A stretch of 64,000 bases of DNA from Roseomonas xinghualingensis (lineage in GTDB: Bacteria; Pseudomonadota; Alphaproteobacteria; Acetobacterales; Acetobacteraceae), in the NCBI RefSeq assembly GCF_025791835.1, contig NZ_JAOXLP010000011.1, forward strand, positions 81,060-145,059, read 5' to 3'. The position numbers and the translations under genes are program-made. Each line of letters begins with the position of its first letter. The stretch's first letter is position 1. Below are positions 44,375 to 53,591 of the stretch, piece after piece. The notes under the pieces were generated by a model. It had not been told where the DNA came from, searched no databases, and saw only the letters and a list, made by a program, of their open reading frames with translations.

Positions 44375-45109
44375 GTGATCCTCCGCGAGCTCTTCACCGT
44401 GTTGTTGCTACCGCCAATGCTGTGCGTGGTCGCCTGCCTTGCAGGGATTCTACTTGCCTGGCGCGGCTGGCGGCCGGGGCTGATCCTGGCCGCTCTCGCC
44501 GCCATTGGGCAGATCCTCTTTGCGACTCCGCTTACCGCCGGGCTGCTCGTTGCATCGCTTGAACGGGAAGTCGCCCCAGGCGCTCCTGCTTCGGGGACAG
44601 GGGCCGGAGCGATCATCGTCCTGGGTGCGGAAGTGGCTCGTACGCAGGATGGGCGTGATGTTGGGCCACTGACTTTGGAACGGTTGCGCACTGGCGCCGC
44701 ACTGCATAGGCGAACCGGATTGCCGTTGCTGGTCACAGGCGGCGCACTCGCGAGCGGAGACGAGCCCATAGCAGAGCTGATGGCACAGAGCCTGCGTACG
44801 GATTTCGGTGTTTCTGTGCGCTGGATCGAGCCTCGGGCGAGGGATACCTGGGAGAATGCTGCCCTCAGCGTTGCGCTCCTGCGAGAGGCTGGGATCGGGT
44901 CTGCTTATGTTGTCACCCATGGGTGGCACATGCCCCGGGCCTTGGCCGTCTTTGATCTCCGCGGGCTGACTGCCAATGCGGCACCCGTGCGGATGGATCG
45001 TGTGCCTGATGGCTTCTCCAGCTGGGTGCCGCGAACCGACAGGTGGACGGCAAGTTGGTTGGCTCTGCGGGAGTGGGCCGGGAGGGTTGTTTATGCACTT
45101 CGTGCTTAA
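44375..45109 (+). CDS. YdcF/DUF218 family membrane-anchored protein
   Basis: A 244-residue protein starting at GTG 44375. Two N-terminal hydrophobic helices are followed by a DUF218 domain: AIIVLGAEVARTQDG, LPLLVTGGALASGDEPIAE and AYVVTHGWHMPRALAVF. YdcF-like proteins (including SanA/ElyC) act in envelope and cell-wall metabolism. Its location between EPS genes fits a role in polysaccharide or undecaprenyl-phosphate balance, which is inference. Confidence 0.85.
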   Translation: MILRELFTVLLLPPMLCVVACLAGILLAWRGWRPGLILAALAAIGQILFATPLTAGLLVASLEREVAPGAPASGTGAGAIIVLGAEVARTQDGRDVGPLTLERLRTGAALHRRTGLPLLVTGGALASGDEPIAELMAQSLRTDFGVSVRWIEPRARDTWENAALSVALLREAGIGSAYVVTHGWHMPRALAVFDLRGLTANAAPVRMDRVPDGFSSWVPRTDRWTASWLALREWAGRVVYALRA

Positions 45110-45193
45110 GTCATTCTTGTGGCCGGATGCTCCTTCGGTGGCATGCCGTGCGAGTGCTTTTCTGTTTGTGGAAGAGCCAGGAGGAACTCCCTC

Positions 45194-47290
45194 GTGAGAC
45201 GCGTTTGTCTTGTCGGTGCAGGGTTTATCTCTCGCACTCATGCGGAGGCATTGCAGTACATTCCTGGAGTGCGCATTTCATCTATTGTCGATCCGAGGAT
45301 TGAAGCTGCGCAACGTCTCGCACTGGATTGGAAGGTGCCGCAAGCGTACGCCTCGGTAGATGAAGCGCTTGATGGCGGCGAGATTGATGCTGCGAGTATC
45401 CTTGTTCCCCCAGCTTTTCACGCTGATGCTGCTCTTCCCTTTCTAAGGGCAGGGAAGCCGGTACTAATCGAGAAGCCGATGGCGGCGAGTTCTTCCGAAT
45501 GCAATTTACTGCTGGAGGAAAGCTGCAGGGCCAATGCATTTCTTGGTGTAAATCAGAACTTCCTCTTCCATCCCGCATTCCGCAGGATGAAGAAGATGAT
45601 TGCTGAGGGCAGGTTCGGGAAGCCTTCATTCGTTGATTGCATCTACAATGTCGCGCTGCGCCAGCTCGCGACACGGCAGTTTGGGCATTGGATGTTTCAG
45701 GATCCTGGAAATATCCTGTTGGAGCAGGCGATCCATCCGCTCTCGCAAATTGCATCTATTGCTGGGGCGGTGCGGGACCTCCGCGCAATTGCCAGTGCAC
45801 CGATGGAGATCGCGCCGTCTGTGCAGTTCTATCCGTCCCTGACTGTGACGATGTCATGTGATCGGATTCCGGCACAATTACGGTTTGCTGTTGGGCAGTC
45901 ATTTCCATTCTGGCAGATCACGGTGGTCTGTGATGACGGTGTGATCGTTGCGGACATCCTTGGTAACCGGCTGTTCGTTCATGCCCGCAGCAAGTGGCTT
46001 GATGCGGTCAACGATCTGTCGTCCAGTGCACGCACCGCTGCATTGATTCTGTCCGAAGGCGGTCGCAATGCCGTCAGCTTTGGCCTTTCGAGCTTGCGAC
46101 TGAAGCCTCGCAGTGACCCCTTCTTTCAGAGTATGCGCGACAGCATCGCTGAATTTCATGCTGCGATCGATCATAAAACCCCTTTCGAGGCAGGAGGCGC
46201 ATTCGGAGGCATGCTCGTGGCAACTTGCGAGCGGATCCGGGATGAAGCGTTCGGCCAAGTAGCTCGACCTTCGGTGCCGGTGCGCCGTCCCCCTGGGGAC
46301 ACTTTTGATGTCGCGGTCCTGGGCGGGACCGGATTCATCGGTGCACAGACTGTACGAGAATTCGTTCAGAAAGGCCTCCGTGTCTCGGTAATGGCGCGGT
46401 CTATTGAGAATCTGCCCGAAGTTTTCCGAAACGATGACGTTGTGCTCCATCGCGGGGACATCCGAGACGAAGCCGCGGTGGCGAGGGCGATTGGAGGGGC
46501 GAGGATCGTCATTAACCTCGCTCATGGTGGCGGCGCCGGAAGTTTTGACCAAGTGAAGGAAGCAATGGTCGGCGGTGCGGAAGTAATCGCCAGAGTTTGC
46601 CTCGCTCGCGGGGTTCGCCGCTTGATTCATGTCGGCTCGATTGCATCCCTCTATCTGGGCCCGCAGCCAGAGGCTGTGACGGGGGGGACACCGCCTGATC
46701 CGCAGGCAGAGCGACGTTCTGATTATGCGCGAGCTAAAGCGTTGTGCGATCAGATGCTGTTGGAGATGCATGCTCGCGAGGGCTTGCCCGTGTGTATTCT
46801 GCGGCCGGGCCTTGTTGTGGGCGAGGGGGGCTCCCTCTTTCATAGTGGGCTCGGCTTCTACAACAATGAGCAGCACTGCATCGGATGGAACGAAGGAAAG
46901 AATCAACTGCCTTTTGTACTGGTGCAGGATGTAGCAAAGGCAATCGTACTTGCCAGTGACGCCGATGCCATAGATGGGAAGTGCTATAACCTGGTTGGTG
47001 ATGTGCGCCCTACGGCACGCCAGTATGTGGCGGCAGTGGCGCGTGCGCTTGAACGTCCACTTCGCTTCCATCCAAAGCGCCCAGCTGCGCTTTGGATAGA
47101 AGAATTGGGGAAATGGACTGCTAAGCGGGCCGGGGGGCGGCGGGTGCCGCTACCCTCTCGACGTGACATCCTTTCGCGCGGCCTTCAGGCTAACTTCGAC
47201 TGTAGTGATGCAAAGCGTGATTTGAATTGGTTGCCAGTCGATGACCCGGACATCTTTGTGCGGCACGCCATAGGGATTTACGCAAAGTGA
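45194..47290 (+). CDS. Fused Gfo/Idh/MocA oxidoreductase and NAD-dependent epimerase/dehydratase
   Basis: A 698-residue two-domain protein. Residues about 1-350 are a Gfo/Idh/MocA oxidoreductase (VGAGFISRTHAEAL nucleotide site; VLIEKPMAAS with the catalytic EKP motif). From about 370 a second Rossmann domain begins (VAVLGGTGFIGAQTV) with an SDR YxxxK as YARAK and a GLVVGEGG segment, typical of extended SDRs. GTG 45194 is chosen because AGGAGG (45179-45184) precedes it. The fusion should convert a nucleotide sugar in two coupled steps. Confidence 0.88.
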   Translation: MRRVCLVGAGFISRTHAEALQYIPGVRISSIVDPRIEAAQRLALDWKVPQAYASVDEALDGGEIDAASILVPPAFHADAALPFLRAGKPVLIEKPMAASSSECNLLLEESCRANAFLGVNQNFLFHPAFRRMKKMIAEGRFGKPSFVDCIYNVALRQLATRQFGHWMFQDPGNILLEQAIHPLSQIASIAGAVRDLRAIASAPMEIAPSVQFYPSLTVTMSCDRIPAQLRFAVGQSFPFWQITVVCDDGVIVADILGNRLFVHARSKWLDAVNDLSSSARTAALILSEGGRNAVSFGLSSLRLKPRSDPFFQSMRDSIAEFHAAIDHKTPFEAGGAFGGMLVATCERIRDEAFGQVARPSVPVRRPPGDTFDVAVLGGTGFIGAQTVREFVQKGLRVSVMARSIENLPEVFRNDDVVLHRGDIRDEAAVARAIGGARIVINLAHGGGAGSFDQVKEAMVGGAEVIARVCLARGVRRLIHVGSIASLYLGPQPEAVTGGTPPDPQAERRSDYARAKALCDQMLLEMHAREGLPVCILRPGLVVGEGGSLFHSGLGFYNNEQHCIGWNEGKNQLPFVLVQDVAKAIVLASDADAIDGKCYNLVGDVRPTARQYVAAVARALERPLRFHPKRPAALWIEELGKWTAKRAGGRRVPLPSRRDILSRGLQANFDCSDAKRDLNWLPVDDPDIFVRHAIGIYAK

Positions 47291-48465
47291 GCCGGAATGT
47301 TCCTCCGCTAATCCTGACAGTTTTTCCAAACTTTGATGTTGGTGGGCCACAGGTTCGCTTTGCATTGATCGCGAATCATTTCGGTGCTGCCTACCGCCAT
47401 GCGATCATTTCAATGAATGGGAGTCTGGACTGCGCAGGACGGCTGTCATCTGATCTCGATGTAATATTTCCCACCGTGGAGGCGCGTAGGAACAGCACTC
47501 TGGCGAACGCGGTGCAGTTCAGGCGGGTGCTGAAGGAACTTCGCCCCGATCTACTGGTGACCAATAATTGGGGTTCGATCGAGTGGGCTGCGGCGAATTT
47601 CCTGCCCCTGGTACGGCATGTGCATATTGAGGATGGGTTCGGTCCTGAGGAGCAATCTAATCAGCTTCTCCGCCGGATTTTAGCGCGACGTGCTCTCCTG
47701 CGACACTGCACAGTAGTCTTGCCCTCCCGGACGCTTTGGCGGATTGCTGTTGAGCAGTGGCGTCTGCCTCTGCAGCGGTTGATCCATGTTCCTAATGGAA
47801 TTGACCTTGCCCCTTATGCAGGGGTCGCTAGAGAACGGTTTGACAACAGCGAGGTGACTGTTGGCACCGTTGCAGCGTTGCGGCCAGAGAAGAACCTTTC
47901 CCGCCTTTTGCGGTCCTTCCGGATAGCCTCCCAAAGTTGCAATGCGCGTCTTGTCATTGTCGGTGACGGGCCTGAGCGGCCGTATCTGGAAACCTTGGCA
48001 AGAGAACTCGGCTTGGCAGGAAGGGTGCAGTTTGTTGGATATGTTGCAAATCCTTCACAATTATACTTTACCTTCGATATTTTTGCGCTCTCTTCCGACA
48101 CGGAGCAGATGCCCTTCGCTGTGCTGGAAGCTATGGCTGCCGGACTTCCTGTTGTTGCCACGGATGTTGGCGATGTGCGCGAAATGCTAGGCTGGGAAAA
48201 CGAATCCTTCGTTGTGCCGGTGGATGAAGTTTCTTTGGCGGAGCGGATGCTTGAGTTGCTCTCGAATGCGCCTTTACGGAGCCGGGTGGGTATAACAAAT
48301 CGTGCCAAGGTGGAGTGCAGCTACAGTGAGCAGGCCATGTTCCGGGCCTATCGAGAATTGTTCGACAAAGATGACGGTCAGAGCTCTCAATCATCCAGTT
48401 CCTCGCATGATCTGAAGATCCCTGAATTCAGGTCAGGCCATGACGCGCCTCGGATCCGAAAATGA
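47287..48465 (+). CDS. Glycosyltransferase family 4
   Basis: A 392-residue GT-B enzyme. The N terminus LILTVFPNFDVGGPQVRF, the mid-motif LIHVPNGIDLAPY, VGTVAALRPEKNLSRLL and the donor segment MPFAVLEAMAAGLPVVATD are typical. The GTG start overlaps the previous stop as GTGA. The last ~30 residues are Ser/Arg-rich and the stop overlaps the next gene (ATGA). It probably adds a late sugar to the EPS unit. Confidence 0.88.
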   Translation: MSRNVPPLILTVFPNFDVGGPQVRFALIANHFGAAYRHAIISMNGSLDCAGRLSSDLDVIFPTVEARRNSTLANAVQFRRVLKELRPDLLVTNNWGSIEWAAANFLPLVRHVHIEDGFGPEEQSNQLLRRILARRALLRHCTVVLPSRTLWRIAVEQWRLPLQRLIHVPNGIDLAPYAGVARERFDNSEVTVGTVAALRPEKNLSRLLRSFRIASQSCNARLVIVGDGPERPYLETLARELGLAGRVQFVGYVANPSQLYFTFDIFALSSDTEQMPFAVLEAMAAGLPVVATDVGDVREMLGWENESFVVPVDEVSLAERMLELLSNAPLRSRVGITNRAKVECSYSEQAMFRAYRELFDKDDGQSSQSSSSSHDLKIPEFRSGHDAPRIRK

Positions 48466-49529
48466 ATCCTCCCGCTGTCACAGTCCTGATGCCTGCCTTT
48501 AACGCCGAGCAATATATTGCGGAAAGCATCTGGAGTGTTTTGTCTCAGACTTTTGGTGACTTTGAGATCGTTGTTGTGAATGATGGATCTACGGATGGAA
48601 CAAGATCTGTGCTGTCGGGAATCCAGGACCCGAGGCTCAGGATCATTCATAACGAACGAAATCTTGGCATCGTCAAATCGCTGAACCGAGGATTTTCCGC
48701 TGCTCAAGGCCAATACGTGGCGCGCCTTGACGCGGATGATTACTGTGCTCCGCATCGGCTTGAGGTGCAGAAGGCCTTTTTGGACGCAAACAGGTCTGTG
48801 CTGATGGTGGGATCAGGCGGGGACGCACTGACTTCCGGTAAGCTGGAGGCGCTGCGCGTTGAGCCGGAAGTTGATCCAGACGTTCTGCGTTGGCTTTTCC
48901 ATATTGTGAATCCGATCGGGCATTCGACCATGATGTTCCGGAGGGATGCTGTCCTTGCGATGAAGGAGTATCTCCGGGGGGAATTCGAATACGCCGAGGA
49001 CTTTGATTTCTCCCATCGTCTCCTGGTGCTGGGGAGTGTCGCCATGATGCCAGAGCATCTGGTGGTTTTTCGCCGCCTGCCTGAAGGTCTGAGCCGCTCA
49101 AGCGTGGAGCGGGTCACGAAAAAGACGACAGCTATCTTGGAGACGCTCTATGAGCCCTTGCTTGGGCCGAAGGGACCTGATGCTGCCGCGGTCATCTCAG
49201 CCTATCTTATGGCTGGGTATCCTGCCGTAACCGTTGGAGAGTTTGCTCGCCTAGGGGGCGCCTTGGAGCTTCTTGTTGGCGCGTTTTTGGAGCGGAACTC
49301 ACTTACTGCGGAGCAGCGCACCCGAGTGCTCAGGAGAACATCTGAGTTTTGGTGGCAGGCGGTTTTAACGTCAGCACGCAATGGAGCTCCTGCGGCTGCT
49401 CTGCAAGGATTTACCTCCTTTCGGTGGCGGTCCGAATTCAAGCCTAAGTTTGTCACCTGTGCGCGGGCAGGAGCAGCGGGTCTCCTTCGGGGGCTTCCTG
49501 TGAGAAGCCTTTCAGTCATGCGCCCCTGA
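48462..49529 (+). CDS. Glycosyltransferase family 2
   Basis: A 355-residue GT-A enzyme. VTVLMPAFNAEQYIAESI is the nucleotide-binding start, VVVNDGSTDGT follows, and the metal-binding DxD is in RLDADDYCAP. It starts ATG 48462 with an ATGA overlap. It is probably cytoplasmic, acting on a lipid-linked acceptor. Confidence 0.88.
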   Translation: MNPPAVTVLMPAFNAEQYIAESIWSVLSQTFGDFEIVVVNDGSTDGTRSVLSGIQDPRLRIIHNERNLGIVKSLNRGFSAAQGQYVARLDADDYCAPHRLEVQKAFLDANRSVLMVGSGGDALTSGKLEALRVEPEVDPDVLRWLFHIVNPIGHSTMMFRRDAVLAMKEYLRGEFEYAEDFDFSHRLLVLGSVAMMPEHLVVFRRLPEGLSRSSVERVTKKTTAILETLYEPLLGPKGPDAAAVISAYLMAGYPAVTVGEFARLGGALELLVGAFLERNSLTAEQRTRVLRRTSEFWWQAVLTSARNGAPAAALQGFTSFRWRSEFKPKFVTCARAGAAGLLRGLPVRSLSVMRP

Positions 49530-49541
49530 AGAGGTGCTCAT

Positions 49542-50339
49542 ATGCCAGATTTGCCTTCTCCAGAAGAGAATCGCATGATATCCATTGAATGGATTAGGCG
49601 CGGCGCCATGTGGCCGCTTGCAACGTTTCTGGTGGCAGCGCCTGGCTTCGCCATGGCTAATCAAACAGCATCTGAGCTTTGTCTGCCTGCGATTACGATG
49701 GCGGAGCGGGCTGCCAACGTCCCGGCACATTTGCTTCGCAGCATTGCCTATGTGGAGAGTGGGCGAACTGATCCTGCCAGTGGGCGGCTCGTGCCATGGC
49801 CCTGGACCATTAATGCCGGTGGGAAAGGGTATTTTTATGAGACCAAAGAAGAAGCCATTGCGGCCGTGCGGCTCTTTCAAGCCAACGGTATCCAGTCGAT
49901 TGATGTGGGCTGTGCGCAGGTGAACCTGCGGTATCATCCGCATGCTTTTTCCTCGCTCGAGGATGCCTTCGATGTGCAGAGTAATGTTGCTTATGCAGCG
50001 CGTTTCCTGACTGCCCTACGCGCCGCCACGGGAAGTTGGATTCTGGCGGCGGCGAACTATCATTCGGCCACCCCCGATATTGGCTTCTCCTATGCTCGCA
50101 AGGTGATGGCGGTTTGGCCTGACTCAGCGCGATATGGGACCTTGCCTAGGCAGGAGTCTATTGTCACTGCGGCCCGCCCCACTGTGAATTACGGGATCTA
50201 TACGCCGCAATTCGCCGCTAGGCTCCGCCGTATGGATCGTGATCTTGCGAGAGAGCGGCAGGCAGTGAACGTCACGCGGCCACTCTGGGTCAGCCGTCCT
50301 CCTGCGCCAGCCTCTTTGAGGCAGAGAATCTCTCGGTAA
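49542..50339 (+). CDS. Lytic transglycosylase-like SLT-domain protein
   Basis: A 265-residue protein with an N-terminal hydrophobic signal segment (WPLATFLVAAPGFAMA). The SLT fold is visible: LLRSIAYVESGR with the catalytic Glu, DVGCAQVNLRYH, NVAYAARFL and AAANYHSATP. It cleaves peptidoglycan glycan strands and may open the wall for EPS machinery. It lies 12 bp after the GT2 gene. Confidence 0.85.
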   Translation: MPDLPSPEENRMISIEWIRRGAMWPLATFLVAAPGFAMANQTASELCLPAITMAERAANVPAHLLRSIAYVESGRTDPASGRLVPWPWTINAGGKGYFYETKEEAIAAVRLFQANGIQSIDVGCAQVNLRYHPHAFSSLEDAFDVQSNVAYAARFLTALRAATGSWILAAANYHSATPDIGFSYARKVMAVWPDSARYGTLPRQESIVTAARPTVNYGIYTPQFAARLRRMDRDLARERQAVNVTRPLWVSRPPAPASLRQRISR

Positions 50340-50572
50340 ATGCGGGAGGAAAGCTTCTTCAGTCACAGGGCTGTTGCATAATAGGGAGGCGCAGGCTCTG
50401 TGCGGGGTAGCTATGAACAAAGGTGGTAAGCAGCCAGTTTCTATATGAAAGATGCAATGGTACTGACTGATGCAGCACCTGGAAGAAGCATAGGAATTAA
50501 AGCTTTTTTCTGGCTCGGCGCCGAAGCAGCCTTATCGTGCTGCGGCGAGTGTTGGGATCGCCGAATCTGCCG

Positions 50573-52132
50573 TCACTCATAGAATGATACCGTTAGACGG
50601 CCGTGCTGGGCCTCGCTTCTTTTCGGAAGAGGCCCCAAGCTGTCAGGAGGGAAGCCATCGGGCAGATCTGCGCGGTGATAGGTGATCAGCCATATGCGGC
50701 GGGATCCTTCCACAACTTGGCTGACGGAGTCATTTCCGACTATCAGCCTTGCTTCCCTAGGCAAATCTACAACCTGTGTTGTTGGCATTAAATGCAGGAG
50801 ATCCACTAGCCATGGGCCCAGCAAGGCATAAATGCGCTGCCATTGTGCGCTTGGTGGATTGGCAACTGCGAGTGCTGAACCCCACTTTGGCCCAGCGAGA
50901 TACCAAGCCATTCCCCAAAATATTGAAAGCTGCGGGGTGTAGATTGCATCCCTGGGCTGAATGTTGGGTTGAATGGATAGCGCAACGTGCTGGAAATCTG
51001 TTGGTGATGAATTTTTTGTCCAGCCAGTCGCAGCTATTGCCAAAAGCCCTGCCAAACAAGCTGCGGTAACGAAGCGCTTTATCTGAGGTCGGGTAATAAG
51101 GCAAAGCTCAGCAAGCACAATTGCTATGAAAGGTGCTGACAATGACCCGAAAAAGTTACTCTTGAAAATCGGCTCCAGTGTCACAGAAATTACGGCAGCA
51201 ACTACTAGCGGGGCTACCAAAAAGCAAGTAGTCACAGCACGGGTGTGTGCCACAGCCAAGCCACAAGCAACAATGCTGGTATAGGTAAGAACCCCAGCCC
51301 ACCAAACCCATCCCTGAGCGTCACGGGCTGTGATGAGCGCTGAGCACCAAGATAGAATATCGGTTGGGGAAACTGGATCGTCTAGATTGGCGTCATGTAG
51401 TAGGTTACTCACTATAGTTGGCATGCTTGCGGCGGCGGCTAGACCATACAATAGAGCCCACTGTCGAAACTCGCGTTGCGAGGCGTTTCGGCGAAGCAGT
51501 AAGGTTATTGCAAAAATTCCGTTGAAAAATACTGCCAAAAACCCTAGAGCATGTGAGTATATAATTACCCAGGTAATGAGGAGTAAAACTAAATTCTTTC
51601 GGAGGTTGGTCTGTTCAGTTGAAAATATCTGAAGTGCAAAAAAATAAGCCCAAATGACTAGTGTGCTTAACCATGCGTACGGACGCAATTCTTGTGACAT
51701 CCATAAACCTGTAGGCAAGACCGCCAGAAAGGCTGTTGCCATCCAAGCTAGGGAGGCATTGCGTGTGTATCGGATAATGAACCAGGTTGATGCGAGTGTT
51801 GCGAATCCCCAAAAAACTGAATTGGCCTTGAACCAGTAATCTGTATGGCTGATCCAGCCCCAGAAATGCAATTGAAGAAAGTACAGGGGTGGATGTATGT
51901 CGTTTCGGATTACTTGTACGAAGAAGTGTGGGAGTGGCTGGGTGGCATGAGTGACTGAGATGATCTCATCTTCCCATAGGCCATAATCTAGGTTGATTTT
52001 GAGGCGAATGATGGAGCCAAGGCAAATTGCTCCTATTAGCAGTGCTAATTCCTCCCAGCGCCAGCCTGGCTTAATGGCAAGCCGTCCGCCAGGTGTTGTG
52101 GTCGGTTTGGTTGGGAAGGGGGGAATTTTCAA
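50573..52132 (-). CDS. GT-C type membrane glycosyltransferase (ArnT/GT39-like)
   Basis: A 519-residue polytopic protein. The acidic motif YGLWEDEIISVTHA in the first loop and DIHPPLYFLQLHFWGW are typical of dolichyl-phosphate-mannose/ArnT-type GT-C enzymes. At least ten hydrophobic segments follow. The start is TTG (52130-52132) with GGAG seven bases upstream. The gene is clearly more AT-rich than the rest of the locus and on the opposite strand to its neighbours, so acquisition by transfer is possible. Confidence 0.8.
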   Translation of the reverse strand: MKIPPFPTKPTTTPGGRLAIKPGWRWEELALLIGAICLGSIIRLKINLDYGLWEDEIISVTHATQPLPHFFVQVIRNDIHPPLYFLQLHFWGWISHTDYWFKANSVFWGFATLASTWFIIRYTRNASLAWMATAFLAVLPTGLWMSQELRPYAWLSTLVIWAYFFALQIFSTEQTNLRKNLVLLLITWVIIYSHALGFLAVFFNGIFAITLLLRRNASQREFRQWALLYGLAAAASMPTIVSNLLHDANLDDPVSPTDILSWCSALITARDAQGWVWWAGVLTYTSIVACGLAVAHTRAVTTCFLVAPLVVAAVISVTLEPIFKSNFFGSLSAPFIAIVLAELCLITRPQIKRFVTAACLAGLLAIAATGWTKNSSPTDFQHVALSIQPNIQPRDAIYTPQLSIFWGMAWYLAGPKWGSALAVANPPSAQWQRIYALLGPWLVDLLHLMPTTQVVDLPREARLIVGNDSVSQVVEGSRRIWLITYHRADLPDGFPPDSLGPLPKRSEAQHGRLTVSFYE

Positions 52133-52621
52133 TTGGAGACTCCGTTCAAAGAATATTGGGTTCCTTGGTTGAATGGTATTGGTAGATTTGCGTTGTTGTC
52201 TCGCTTGAAGTTATGCCTACAGTGCAGTCTTGTTGTGGTCAGTCGTAGATTTTGCTCTGTGATTGAGATTTGTTTGCATTTGCTTTGTTTGATAAACAAC
52301 TGCACTTAATTTTTGTGAGGTTGACAACTTAAAAATACCCCAAACTGGTGTAACTTCTCAACTTGTGGCGTGGTGGCTCCCCGCATGGTGAGGCGGGGCT
52401 GCTTGTCTGATTATGCTTGCAAGCGGTTTCAATGGGCCAAAGCCAGGGGGAGGTGCAGGAACGGCCTGCTCCGGACACTGGAACCCAGCTTTATTTGCAT
52501 CTTGGTGTGGGCCGGCTTCGCATGGACTCAATCAACGAAGTTTCAAGCCAGCTGTACAGCACTGGTCCTGGGTGGCGCTTGTAGCGGCTTCTCTTGCGGC
52601 CGTATCCGTGAACTCAGCTAG
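52133..52621. other. AT-rich gene-free region left of the insertion sequence
   Basis: A 489-bp stretch with no convincing gene. A TTGACA occurs at 52321-52326 but has no matching -10. An open frame starting at 52413 encodes a hydrophobic segment (HWSWVALVAASLAAVSV) but no known domain, and ends two residues past the insertion site if the element is removed. Confidence 0.4.
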
Positions 52622-52636
52622 GTTTTGTGGACTCTT
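52622..52636 (+). repeat. Left terminal inverted repeat of the insertion sequence
   Basis: GTTTTGTGGACTCTT, matching the right end with two mismatches. Confidence 0.8.
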
Positions 52637-52682
52637 GGGATTTCCTGATGGTTTGACACGTGACTCAAGGCCATCTTTGGTG

Positions 52683-53459
52683 ATGGGGGGGGCGGCCTTG
52701 GGTGTGTTGGACCGGCTGGTGCTGAGCGATGCGGCATGGGAGCGGATGGCGCTGTTGGTCATTGGGCGACCGGATCAGCAAGGGTCTACCGGCCGAGACA
52801 ACCGCCTGTTCGTCGAGGGCGTGTTGTGGATCGTGCGCACGGGCGCGCCCTGGCGCGATCTTCCCGAGGTCTTCGGCGAGTGGAACAGCGTGTTTCGCCG
52901 CTTCAGCCGCTGGAGCGAGAAGGGCGTCTGGCGGCGCATCTTCGGGGCCATGTCCGACGATGCTGATTTTGAGTACCTGATCGTGGACAGCACCATCATT
53001 CGCGCCCATCAGCATGCCGCTGGCGCCAAAAAGGGGGGCTGAAGATCAGGCCCTGGGACGCTCCCGCGGGGGGCTGAGCACCAAGATCCACCTCGCGGTG
53101 CGCGGTCTCGGCGCACCGGTGCGCTTCCTCCTGACGGGGGGGCAGCGAGGCGACTGCCTGCAGGCCTACACGCTGATCGAGGGCCTGCCCGCAGAGGTCG
53201 TCATGGCCGATACCGCCTATGACGCCGATTCCTTGCGCGCCGCCATCGCTGCCAAGGGGGCCGTACCGTCATCCCCAACAACCCGTCACGTGCCCGCAAG
53301 TACCGGCTCGACAAGCACCTCTGCGCCCAGCGCCACCTCGTCGAGTGCTGCTTCGCCAAGCTCAAGCAGTTCCGCCGCGTCGCCACGCGATACGAAAAGA
53401 CCGCCCGCAACTACCTCGCCGTCGTGACCCTCGCAGCCATCGTCCTCTGGTTGAGGTAA
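52683..53459 (+). pseudogene. IS5-family DDE transposase, frameshifted
   Basis: The transposase reads in one frame up to AAGAKKGG and stops at TGA 53040-53042, because the G-run after five A (53033-53038) has one base more than the continuous coding version. Translation resumes in a second frame (EDQALGRSRGGLSTKIH) and then needs another shift near 53265-53268 to give VIPNNPSRARKYRLDKHL and end at TAA 53457-53459. The first shift may be a programmed slippage site, since A5G6 runs occur in this family, but the second looks like a real deletion. Confidence 0.8.
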
Positions 53460-53472
53460 GTGTCCACAGAAC
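53458..53472 (-). repeat. Right terminal inverted repeat of the insertion sequence
   Basis: Reads GTTCTGTGGACACTT on the minus strand; the CTAG duplication follows at 53473-53476. Confidence 0.8.
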
Positions 53473-53591
53473 CTAGGGTATGACCCTGAGGAAGCTTAGG
53501 CCCTGGCAGGAGACGAGACGGCACTGATGGACGGAAATGGTGGCGGCCCTGCCTTTTCCGCAGCGTTACGGCAGCCAGTGGTCGGCACCTT

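Larger units (their letters stand above)
52622..53472 (+). mobile_element. IS5-family (IS427-like) insertion sequence
   Basis: An element of 851 bp with imperfect terminal inverted repeats: GTTTTGTGGACTCTT at 52622-52636 and its counterpart at 53458-53472 (GTTCTGTGGACACTT on the minus strand), 13 of 15 matches. It is flanked by the 4-bp duplication CTAG (52618-52621 and 53473-53476). Size, target duplication and the DDE-transposase remnant fit the IS427 group of IS5. Confidence 0.82.

Noticed and set aside
50340..50572. Possible small RNA or gene remnant in the convergent gap
   Set aside because: No conserved structure or promoter pair is visible. A short protein-like stretch (AASVGIAESAVTH) is too small to support a call.
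52413..52620. Possible PEP-CTERM or membrane-anchored protein interrupted by the IS element
   Set aside because: A hydrophobic stretch ends near the site but there is no PEP motif, and joining the flanks gives a stop after two residues.
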